From Gonocerus acuteangulatus (lineage: Eukaryota > Arthropoda > Insecta > Hemiptera > Coreidae), in contig OX328125.1 of NCBI GenBank assembly GCA_946811695.1, forward strand, positions 39,630,336-39,694,335: a DNA stretch of 64,000 bases. The letters run 5' to 3'. The notes under the pieces were generated by a model, which made no database searches, had not been told where the DNA came from, and was given only the letters and a program-made list of their open reading frames with translations. This document shows positions 1 to 10,251 of this stretch, in pieces. The position numbers and the translations under genes are program-made. Within the stretch, counting starts at the first letter, position 1. The number at the start of each line of letters is the position of its first letter.

Positions 1-2030
1 TCCTAACAATATATTCGTTTACAAGGACAACCATAGGTAAATCAAGCGGAAGAGTTTAGTCGGAAAAGAGAGTTAAAAGAAATTATTGCTATTAATTGTG
101 ACATTATAAATAAATGTGACATACCTGTGATGTAAACAGATTAGCTAAAGACAACGTAAGCACTAAAACTGAGGTCGCTTAATCACAAGATAACATCTAC
201 GAGAAAAAAAAAAAAATTCACAACGCCATTTTCTATGGACTATTTCTTTTAATTTCCTGTTATTCTAATAAACAAAACAAGTCCTTTTTTATTTCTTCAG
301 AATACAGTGTAGACTACCGAAACGTATGCCAAGTATTACATAGAGCATGTGACGTTCATTAATTCATGAAAATCGAAAGTTTATTACAACTAATTTTTAA
401 AGAAAATCTCATAGCCTGTGTTGTACATTTAGATGAGCCCATAAAATATCTACGGGCATATTTTTAAATTAGTAAACGTATTATAAATCAAATATTGTCT
501 ACAAAAATAAAAGATTTTGATGATATTGAGCACAAAAATATTTTGTCTAAAACAAGTTCATTGACCAATATAACAATGTTTTTCGTGAACTTTAAACGTG
601 CGTAAAAAGTAAAAACATATAGCTTTTGTGTATTCCAGTAATAATTTTTATAGTTATCTTATAAAATCGAATAAAACCACTATGAAGGGGAAATCTTTAA
701 CCTTTTTCAAGAAAAGTGGTTAAAACTGTAATGTTGGTTTCGGGATGCAAAAACAACAAGTAAATAGATTGAGTAAATCGTTTCAAACGTCTGGATTCAT
801 GCAAACCAAATATATTAATCTTGGTTAAATATTTTATCAACATCTAATTATGTAATCTGGAAAATATATCAGTGTGATCATTCGAAAATCTAATACATTT
901 TCTACCGAATATGTCTCGAGGTGAATTTCGATAATATCGCGTCGGGTGGAGAAACGGTGTTTGCGGTTTTGGATGTGCGTTTCATTAAAGGGCAAATATT
1001 AAAGAGCTTCTATTCTGAGATTTCCGAATCAAACCATATAAAAGCCTTGAATGGGAACAAGCCAAGGTGACGAGCTAGAACTTTTGTCTTGCTTAGTGAC
1101 GTAATCAGATAATAATTAAAATATTTTTGGCTACTCTTCAGTATGTATATTTATATTTCAATTAACTGAAGTCCATGTGTTGCCGTCTAAATCCTTAGAC
1201 ACAAGCCGACAACACTTAATGAATGCCATTTAGATCTGCATATGAACACAAGTTATTATACAAACCCATATACAATGCCACCCTTTCAACAAATTCTAAT
1301 TTGCTTAAACTACCTTCAACAATAGTCCTCATTTTATAGATTAAATTCTGTTGAATTCTTCTGAATAGTCTTCCAGTCCTATCGCAATCTGCCTGCTTGC
1401 TTATCTATTTTCTTATACGAGAACTTCCTTATTGGCAGTTTTCCAATTCTTAAATGTCCTTGCCTACAGCGAACCTTTTAAGTCGTTTCTCAGCGACGAG
1501 GAAAAAACATCTAAAAGGAATGTCTATGTAACAGTTTATAATGGCTCCCTTACTACATATAAAGATATTCAGTATTATTATTGCTTGGGCTAACTGATTA
1601 TTAGCTGTTAACTTGTAGCAATTGGTTAATAATATTATTCGATATTGATTATATTAAAACAATAATTAAAATTTATATATTTTTTTTAAAGGTAAACAGA
1701 CGTTATATAATGATGACTAGTAAAGAAGGACGGCATGTGAAAAACGTTAGGAATGCTATCAGACATGCAACTTGCAAAATGCTTGATTTAAACGTGTGAA
1801 TTCTTTCATTTCCTCCTCCCCCCTATTTTAGGGAGAAAGTAAATGTAATAGTACATACCCAAATCTTTATTTTTTAAAAGGAAAATGGAGAATTCCTCAG
1901 TTCGGTCATACTAGTTAAGAAGAACAGGATCTAAAGTTTTTTGTTTTTGTTTTATTACAATGACATTGTCTATCTTATTAACTAAGCTTTAGTTCATTAA
2001 GATGAATTAACTTGCCATGATTTTATAGTA
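1..2030. other. AT-rich stretch without recognised genes
   Basis: No open frame over 60 codons and no calponin-homology coding words on the minus strand. It is probably intron or 3' flank of the smoothelin-like gene. Confidence 0.5.
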
Positions 2031-2135
2031 AGCTCGGTAGGGTAGTTGGCTAAACATCCGAGCGTAAAACAGGATATTATGGGATTAAATCTCAGCCTCG
2101 CGTGTTAATTTTTCTAAATATGTCACTGAAAACTG
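2030..2135 (+). repeat. Possible third tRNA-like SINE head (family D)
   Basis: GCTCGGTAGGGTAGTTGGCT and AAATCTCAGCCTCGCG. The latter recurs inverted at 39588-39605 (CGCGAGGCTGAGATTTGAGC), suggesting a low-copy tRNA-like family. Confidence 0.4.
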
Positions 2136-2439
2136 AAAATTATAAGTAACAACATATTGTGCTTATTAACGAAAAGAAAATTATTGTAAAAATAATCAAT
2201 ATCTTTTATAGTGATTGAGAGAGCATTCGCAATTACATATTTAGACACCTCCAACGTGGACCTGGGGTTTCTCCATTAAAATTAACATAGATTGGCCAAA
2301 TTCACAAATTTGTCTCTCTTCAATTGTGCCATGTTACAGACATTATTGAACAGAAATTGCATAGGCAATCCTTCATCTAACATTTTTTTTTTTAATTTAT
2401 CTTTATTATCGTTTGTAACAGTGCACGATTATTATTATT

Positions 2440-2613
2440 TAAATTTTAACCTCCATTTATTGTTAACAAAGAATTTTAGGACGGGTTATCTATAGGTTAC
2501 CACCCTTTTCTAGCCAGGATAGGGCTGACGCCTTTTCCACCACACTTAGTGGGAGTCGAACCCACGACTCGGTTAAGTGCTCACGACTTAACACTCACGG
2601 CCACCGGGCCTCC
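2440..2613 (-). mobile_element. tRNA-derived SINE (family B), nearly complete
   Basis: Reading the minus strand from 2613: GGAGGCCCGGTGGCCGTGAG, a box B of GTGGGTTCGACTCCCAC, then GTCAGCCCTATCCTGGCTAG and GGTAACCTATAGATAACCCG. The head resembles tRNA-Ser/Leu. An ACGATTAT-like word near both ends may be the target duplication. Confidence 0.8.
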
Positions 2614-4350
2614 GTGAACGATTATAATTGTCATAAAACAACATACGATTATAATTTTTTTTACGTTCATACTATGTTATTTTATGACACATATTTAAAT
2701 TATAATTTTTTAAAATTGTTTTTTGCTGATCATATAACAGAAAAGTCCTTTCATTTTAATAGGACTTAATTTTTGAAATAACCGTAAAATTCAAGACTGA
2801 CAAAATATTCACTTGCAATGTAAATGGTTATTAAAATGTCTTCTTAATAGACTTCTACTATCCCGCATTATTATTGCAATCTATTTTAAAATTCACCAAG
2901 AAAAAGTAAATAAACTTAATTTCAGTCGAGTATTAACGAGTAGCAAGCACATGGCGTTTTACGACTGAAAACATTGTTTTTTATTTTTATTTTCTGCACA
3001 CGTAAATGCTTCCTTCGGAGCATTGTTTGTATTATGAGCGCTAAGCGCTGGCAGCAGCATTTCCCACGATTATCAGAGTTTTGACTTAAGGGTGGATAGA
3101 TAAGTAAATATATTAACTCATTTTTTGCCACTTTAAATACAAAAACACAAAGTTAATCGTAGACGATTACAGATTTTGGCGAATTAAGTGTTGAGAATGC
3201 AAGCACATGAGAAAATGAAGTGAGGAAATTTCGCAATACAAGGACGAAGGATAAAATGTCCGGAAGGTAGAAGGAACTTACGATGACTTCTCGGTTAGCG
3301 GAGATTCTGCAAGGAAAGTGAAAATGACCGAGAACGACAACCACCTGACACATATTACATACATAAATATATATATATTTTTACATCGTAAACTCTTCAA
3401 CTACAACATACTGTTTATGTCCAAATGTATACCTTTGAAACAAACTAAGATGATCGAAAGTAAATAGTATAAAACTGATGTAAGACTTCAGCCCATTGAA
3501 TTAATTAAACTATCCTTTAGGCTTTGGCAACAAAACTAAAATAATTTCTAGTAACTAAATTTATCAAATCTGAAATTTGTGTGTGTGCTCTATACACAAG
3601 TATATATTTTATGTAAAACTTAATAATTACTTGTGATTAATAGTGATACGAGAATGAAAGACGATTTAGCATTCTTCACGATGACATATTTATTGCATCC
3701 ATAGAGTTTATCACACTCTTATAAAACTTATTGGACTTATATTCTGTTTACTGATATAATAAAAGACTTTATCAACCAATAGAATAGTGATGAAATTAAA
3801 GGCTTTAAAGTAATAACTATATTTATTTCACAAATATTATTAAATCGTTCATTTCTCATTCCTTATACGTTTTCTACATAAACAAAACCAAATTATCAGA
3901 AAATAATATAGAGTTAATATAAAGGGCGAAATAACAATAGACCGATCAAAACAAATCACGATAAAAATGTCCATATCTTAAAATAAATAATAATGTATGT
4001 GTATATACCTTAATAAGAAGATATACGAAACCGTGCTTAGAGCTAGGTCTTAAGATTCCAAAGAGGTCCTCACAAGTCTGGGTGTAAGACGCTACTGACC
4101 GGCAATGCCTCTCCCTTCCACTATACCTCCCCCTCCCTTTCTCCAGCTTCTTAGCTGATTTTAAAATCCAGTTCCATTTTTTTACTATTGTTTAATTTGA
4201 AGACAAAAACAAAAGCTAATTAGTTACTAGAGATTGAGAAGAAACGCCTACTTGCCTAAAAATTGGACATATATACGGGTATAACGTAAGTGGTGACGAA
4301 TACTTAAGGAGGTGATAGAAGACACCAAATGGAACGCAAATGGTCCTTTT
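2614..4350. other. AT-rich stretch, nothing recognised
   Basis: Only short incidental frames (2922-3131, 3153-3353) with no domain or codon pattern. Confidence 0.5.
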
Positions 4351-4876
4351 GGCTGAGAGTCAATTCCCAACAGGGAGGGATGAAATTTAGATTTTGTGTT
4401 TTTTTTTTTAGGTTAACCACGTTTTTCGTTGAATAGAAAGCAATAACTAAATAACCGTTTAAGATAAGTAATTCCCAATTGCAGCATCATAAACTAGGCA
4501 AAATTTACTTGAAGAATAATTAGACTTTGTCAATTATAAAGCCAGTAAAAGGGGGCTAAAACGCAGCTTAACATTAATGTGGCAGAGGTGCTTGCAGCAG
4601 CCGATTAAGTGCTTGTACGGGCGACAGAATATCTTGCCTCCAAATAAAGAAGGTTGTAAATTTAAACTGCTTTTTAGACCCCTTTCCGTGGTTTTAAATT
4701 TGACAAAATCTACTTGTTCCTCAAGTAAATTTTATGTAGTTTATGATACTGCAATTGGGAATTACATATCATAAAGAGTTATTTAGTTATTGCTTTCTAT
4801 TCAACGAAAAACGGGATTAACCTAAAAACCCACAAAATTAAATTTCCTCCCTCCCTGTTGGGAATTGACCCTTAGC
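4351..4876. repeat. Foldback element: long inverted repeat with 75-base loop
   Basis: The left arm (about 4351-4577) and right arm (about 4653-4876) are diverged reverse complements over about 225 bases. Shared words include CAATTCCCAACAGGGAGGGA, CGTTGAATAGAAAGCAATAA and AATTCCCAATTGCAG. The loop is richer in G+C than the arms. No coding content; the open frame at 4577-4774 is incidental. Confidence 0.85.
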
Positions 4877-4979
4877 CCACTTATTCACTTATCATTTATC
4901 AATGAATGAATAGGATGGAACAATTTCATACTACATTTTTACATGGGTTTACATTTTCACGGAAGTTTAAGACAAAACA

Positions 4980-5075
4980 TTAACTGTTAGACCTCTGAGC
5001 TTTCCAAATGACACTAGGAATAAGCAGGAAACGTCCCAAGATGAGTTACTGCGAGTCGGACGTTATATTATTTTT
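4980..5075 (+). repeat. Dispersed repeat with CTTTCCAAATGACACTA word
   Basis: CTGAGCTTTCCAAATGACAC recurs, diverged, at 7615-7690, 20380-20455 (inverted) and 56485-56555, each accompanied by a CGCxAAGATGA word. It looks like an old, unclassified repeat. Confidence 0.45.
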
Positions 5076-5819
5076 TGGTTATTTTTATTTTTTATTTATA
5101 TTTACTTCGCACCGTCATCGTGGCCATTAGGACTTTTGTTTTTGTTAATTAACGTGTTTTATTTGTTAATAAATAGATTTAATAGAGTCACTTTTCAATA
5201 ATTAAGATATTCTACGCCAATAAACCATAATCACTGTACACGAAGAAAGATTAACAAAACAATGATTAATCGATAGCACTATCGGAATAAGACGAACATT
5301 TCTTACCAACTGATTCCTTTAGGGCGATGCTTAAAAGTCATACACTCAAGACTTGCTGGTTTGTTTTTGTGTGCATCAATAAATGAAAGGCAGTGTCAGA
5401 AAAAACACGTGTAAATGTTCTGGGTAGCACAGGAATTTATTGCTCAGAGCACTACAGTTCTTACAGAATTGCTTGTCTTTATGTAATACCAAAGAACGCA
5501 ATAATATGACTATGCGTCCGGGATTCTGGTAATTGTGACACAGATTAGGCAGCGCATAATGAATAACTGTTTCCAATTACAAACATTAGTCATTAATTAA
5601 ACAGTATTTATCATTACTTTCCTCGAATGAATTTTTGATTTGAAAAATAAGAAAGAAAGAACGAAAAGAAACAAAGACGTTTGTTTTGGTTGAGCAACAG
5701 ATAAGATAACAGGAGAATACTGCTACACATACTCGTATTAAGAGTATTTTAATAAAGAGCTATTTTAGTTGTTGAATAAATTAGCCAAATGCCGTAGGTT
5801 CATTACCCTGTCTTTATTT

Positions 5820-5866
5820 TAACACACTCCGAAGGAATGTAGCCATTGTGGTTGGAATCATGAACG

Positions 5867-5918
<52 letters not shown>

Positions 5919-6265
5919 ATTTATTTATATGTATATTCGACAGGGAAATAAAAAAATAGATTAGACTGATCATTGTGGGGAAGACCTGGTGTTATGCTTT
6001 TGCTGAGGTACCTCCGGAGGATAAGTTGAACTCATGACGCAATCCAGAAGTGCCGACAAGAAAATCTCACGTTTCCGAACTTTTTCCGAAGAGTTTTTTT
6101 TTTTCTAAAGAACCTTTCTGAAACGGAGTGAGATAGAAATGCGTGGTTGGTGGTGTCGAACTAAATTTTTTGTCTAGTTTCACCCCCCGGAATATTGTCA
6201 TTAACTTGTCCAAGTCGGACTTTTTTATGTTTGATTGAGTTCTGCCACCGTCCGGCTAAATCAAT

Positions 6266-6335
<70 letters not shown>
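5820..6335. repeat. Family C fragment, two (TA)n arrays and a related 26.1 kb-type repeat
   Basis: CTCCGAAGGAATGTAGCCAT (5828) runs into (TA)n at 5868-5915. Then GACGCAATCCAGAAGTGCCG (6035) matches a repeat at 26.14 kb (GACGCAATCCGGAAGTGTCG). A second (TA)n array lies at 6269-6332. Dinucleotide open frames across the arrays are not genes. Confidence 0.6.
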
Positions 6336-6340
<5 letters not shown>

Positions 6341-7975
6341 ATATATTGTAAAGGATAGTTGTTTTGTAACTGCACTTGAAATATGCAACCTCTCGTCATA
6401 TTTTGTTGGCTAAACCCTTGACACCTTTCATGCACCGTATGCAGAGGTTCTAAGGAGCATGCTGACAAAGGTTCTACCTGGAGGCGATATTCCAGAGCAT
6501 ATTCATGAATTTCTATTGTATTCCCTCCTTTTGGAATTCCCAAAATGTGAGTCAAGTCCTACTATTGTCCTTTGGTACTTGGTCAAAGAAGGGGAACTCA
6601 ATCCCTTTGTTTAGGAGTACAGAGGCAGCCTCGGTCTCAGGTAGTCTGGCTCCTCTACTGGACTAATGGTATAAGTTTATTGGATATTCGTGTAAACTAA
6701 GATATATGAATTTTTGTTACGTTAGGCGTTGAGTAAGAAAAAATATTTTTTAATGGACATGAGAAGTTTTGAATCTTTTTAAAATGTCTCTAAAGCAGTT
6801 GGGAAATTGTAGTATGTTGATTAGAATCATTCGAAAGTTTATAAATTTCTTACAAAAATAGTTCACACGAAATGTTCATTAGGACGATCTCAGGCGGATA
6901 TAACCGTGTTTAAAATTTGGAATGTACCTCTTTTCTCTATATTTTTGTTAATAAGTTAGTATTAATTGAAAACTTTCGTATCATTTGGTCTTTAATGGAG
7001 CTTTCCTAATGAATGAGAAATATTACCCAGGCTTCAGATCAATAACAGCAACAATCACCTGTTTGTAGTCAGCTGTTTAAAAAATCGATACAGCCCAAAA
7101 CATAAAATTCGATTATCCAGAGAATGTTTTTGCCTACGTTCTAATAGGCTGTATTTAGGAACTTGAAGAGGCATCATTTGATACGAATCATGTAGAGCTA
7201 TTTTAATAAATTGACTATTATGCTAATTTCGAATTTTATTCAAAGACCTTCCGCCTACATATGAAAAATTATAATAATTTTGTTTTATGCTTATTGTTAG
7301 GTTTCACTGTTTTTAGAACTGACTAATACATCCGACCGTGACTTTGATTCTGCCGTTCTAACGAGTTATTCGCCATATTTCCTAAACTCACAATAAACAA
7401 GAATAATAATAACAATAAAAACAGAATGAGTGGAGTTCGAGGACCCGGGCGACTAATTTCTGTTTAAATTTTGCATGGTCTTGTTTATGATTTCTTTGAA
7501 GAACGCGTTTAAATTATTCGAAAGTATAATTAGTTTATTAATGTAAGATTTCTACAAAAATGGGAAGAACCTTGAAAAATAAATATTAACTATTTGGTTT
7601 TCAATCTTATATTGAAGGATTTCCAAATGACACTATGAATAAAATGTCACGTGAACGCGCTAAGATGACGGAGTTTCCTCTCTGAGATGTGTTCGACGGA
7701 ACTAAAGACACGCCGCGAAATCCCTGCGTCTGTCACGGTCTACTTCTACCAATATCTTGTTTAATTTTAGACCGTCCGTCCGATACAAGGACGCTCTTTT
7801 ATAAATTGGCAGTATTAATAGAAAGCCTATTACTGTCGAATATACAGATATAAGATATAAAAACAACAAATACATGTTCGAGCCTCATTTTTTTTAAACA
7901 TTTTTATATGTACCTTTTGTTATATGAGGCTTTTGTAATAAATTTATTTATATGAATAACTTATTTTTATCTTAC
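6336..7975. other. Non-coding stretch downstream of exon 4
   Basis: Probably intron 4 of the smoothelin-like gene. A dispersed-repeat word occurs at 7615-7690. No exon with a phase-1-compatible acceptor could be recognised. Confidence 0.45.
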
Positions 7976-8408
7976 CTGTAGTTGTTGTTTCATAAACAGT
8001 CTTCGTCTCTCGAACGCCATTTGTAAGTACTTTCTCGTGAGGTGATCTTCTTGTCGGAGATCTTTCTGGAGATTTTTGCATACGTTCCGAAGATGTGAAC
8101 TTACGCTCAGGTGAGCGCTGCTTGCGGTCAGCAGATATCTTACGTTCAGGGGACTCTTGTTTGCGGACGTGAGACCTCAGCGGTTGTTCTGGAGTGGAGG
8201 ACTTACGTTCCGGAGAAGGCTGCTTGCGTTCGGGTGAGGTCTGCTTACGTTCTGAAGAAGGGTACCTGCGCTCTGTGGTAGAATGCTTGAGGTCTGGAGA
8301 TGCCTGTTTGCGTTCTGGGGATGTATATGTTCTTCTGCGCTCTGGAGAATCGCTTGGTGAATTGAATGGTCTCTCTGGAGATACAGATTTCTCTGGGCTC
8401 CTTTGTCT
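7976..8408 (-). CDS. Smoothelin-like protein, fourth coding exon (SPERK repeats)
   Basis: Exon of 433 bases starting RQRSPEKSVSPERP after a tttgcag acceptor and ending ETKTVYETTTTG at ACAG|GTAAGA, leaving phase 1. It is dominated by about ten S-P-E-R-K type units (8050-8400), the same style as in exon 2, which supports joining it to this gene. The T-K-T-x-x-E-T-T-T tail recalls the region before the CH domain in vertebrate smoothelins. Entry is phase 0, matching exon 3 across a 1,603-base intron. The phase 1 exit requires at least one more exon. None was found between 1 and 7975, so the gene is partial in this window. Read-through beyond the donor hits a stop at 7944. Confidence 0.85.
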
Positions 8409-10011
8409 CTGCAAAAATATATTTGTTTACACAACATTATTGCGTTTTTCTATGTATATATTTGAGTGGTTTTATAAACACAAAATAAAATTATTAGTGT
8501 ATAATAAATATCATAAAAAAGTTTTACACACAAAAAAAAAAAAAAAAATACGACGTAATCCTTTAACCATATACGAAACGATTAAACACTAACGAAACTA
8601 CGAATCGCGATATGCAGCGTATATATTTAATGTGAAATTCATAAATATTCCGAATAACAAGCCGTACTAACGTTATATTCGAACCACGAATAGATCAAAA
8701 GAGGTAACCACGCTTATTTGTTGTATTGCTTATAATGGTCAGAATAGGCTTTATGGCAAATTACACAAAATTTTTATCAAAGCCAAAATCTTAACATAAT
8801 TGTGGACCGATTTATTTATTTTTATGTTTTCTTTACTCTAAACCTTACTTATTATTAGATAGATTTTTATTTTATTTATATATTTATTTCTTTTTTTATT
8901 TTTTTTACGACGCATTGACGTCTAGGCCATTAGCGCCAAATTTTTATTATTGTTACAATTATAGTATTATTTCATTATTTATTATTTGGTATTAATTTCG
9001 TTTTCCATTTATTTTCTGAACATGAAAAATTAATTTCATAAATTATTACCTCATTATTTTTATTAATTTTCTTTGAGCAGATCAACCTTGTTGTGGAGCT
9101 CTTCAGGCAAATAAATAAAATAAATAATGGTCAGAATGTTTTATGTCGTGTATGTTTTTTATTGTTTTGTTATGAATGAATTAATTTTTTCTGTGCAACA
9201 TTTAATTTTCAACATTTGAGGATGTGTTAAATATGTACATTAAGAATGGGCGTTTACGTGAGCTTCACTCCAAGCTTAAATGTTCCTGTAAGGTGTAATG
9301 TTCGTTGTCGTTCAGCAATTATAAAGCTTTCAAAATTAATAAGCTATAGCTGTTAATTATGAGAACAAATGTTCTTCCTCATTACGAATTATTCAATCAG
9401 CTGGCATTTTTTGGTATTACTGACGGTTAGTTTGAGTACATTTCTCAGCAGAAAACCTCTTTGAGTTTTTGTTGTGGCCTCCGCTGTGTCATCTCTAATG
9501 GTAGATATTTAGATATTTGAGAGTACTTTCCAAATATGCTTGGAATAAAAAGTTTTTCAATTGAAAAAAAAAGAAAAAGAAAAGAACTTAAGTAGAATAA
9601 AGGTTAGTAGAGATTGACAAATGTCAAACAACATATGTCCTGTAACGTGGCTAATATGTGCGGATGTGTTCCATGGTGACATAAGTGCCCTGACGGCTCA
9701 GTCTACAGCCAGTCTTTGCGATTTACCTTGACTCTCTACGAGTTCTATGGAATCATCGATAAATGAGGAATATTTGCAAGCAATGGAGTCGGAGAAAGAT
9801 ATTTATTTCTGTCTCTTTAAGTACTAATTAGTTGGAACGATATTGTTTTTAACCAAAAAGTCGGCCAAAGTTTATACATTTTTTGTTTCCATTAATATCT
9901 TTCAATTATTTCTTTCAATTAGGTAGTTTTCTATAAAATTGAAGATGTATAGTAGAAATAAGATTTGAAATGATTGGGAATGCACCCGCGCTGAAGATTG
10001 CTATTCATTAC
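8409..10011 (-). other. Intron 3 of the smoothelin-like gene
   Basis: 1,603 bases from the GTAATG donor (10011) to the tttgcag acceptor (8409). AT-rich, with an A run at 8530-8548 and one SINE family A terminus. Confidence 0.75.
8898..8945 (-). repeat. SINE family A 3' end, inside intron 3
   Basis: Minus-strand GGCGCTAATGGCCTAGACG followed by ATGCGTCGT and an A/T-rich tail is the family A terminus; the rest is missing. It lies in the intron between exons 3 and 4 of the smoothelin-like gene. Confidence 0.65.
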
Positions 10012-10173
10012 CTTGATGTCCTTGACTGAGGGCAATGTACTCTGTACCGTTGAGATGACTCTTGTCGTCTTCACCTGTACACTCGAGTTCTTCTCCTCTT
10101 CTATCTCTTTTTTCACGAGCCTGATCTGCGCTCTTATTCGTCTTCTGTCGTCATAACCCACCGCCTTCAGCAG
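10012..10173 (-). CDS. Smoothelin-like protein, third coding exon (second smoothelin domain)
   Basis: A 54-codon exon separated from exon 2 by a 78-base intron. It begins LLKAVGYDDRRRIRAQIRLV at a tttcag acceptor and ends VKDIK at a GTAATG donor, phase 0 at both ends. With the final residues of exon 2 (DLELLEEM) it forms a second smoothelin domain, close to the vertebrate pattern E-L-x-x-L-L-x-x-A-x-x-Y-E-E-R-K-x-I-R-A-A-I-R-x-V-R. The intron falls directly after the Met of L-x-x-M, the same position as in domain 1, where LRRM is followed by WSET. Reading past the donor gives a stop after about 20 further codons, so intron retention would truncate the protein here. Confidence 0.88.
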
Positions 10174-10251
10174 CTGAAATTATATTATAATCAGAAACCT
10201 ATGTTTAAGAAATTATCTATAAAAAATGATGTGAGTACACTAGCCAATTAC

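Noticed and set aside
6161..6555. Overlapping frames with (IY)n
   Set aside because: They are translations of a (TA)n microsatellite.
8194..8592. 132-codon plus-strand frame
   Set aside because: Shadow of exon 4 repeats that runs on into the intron.
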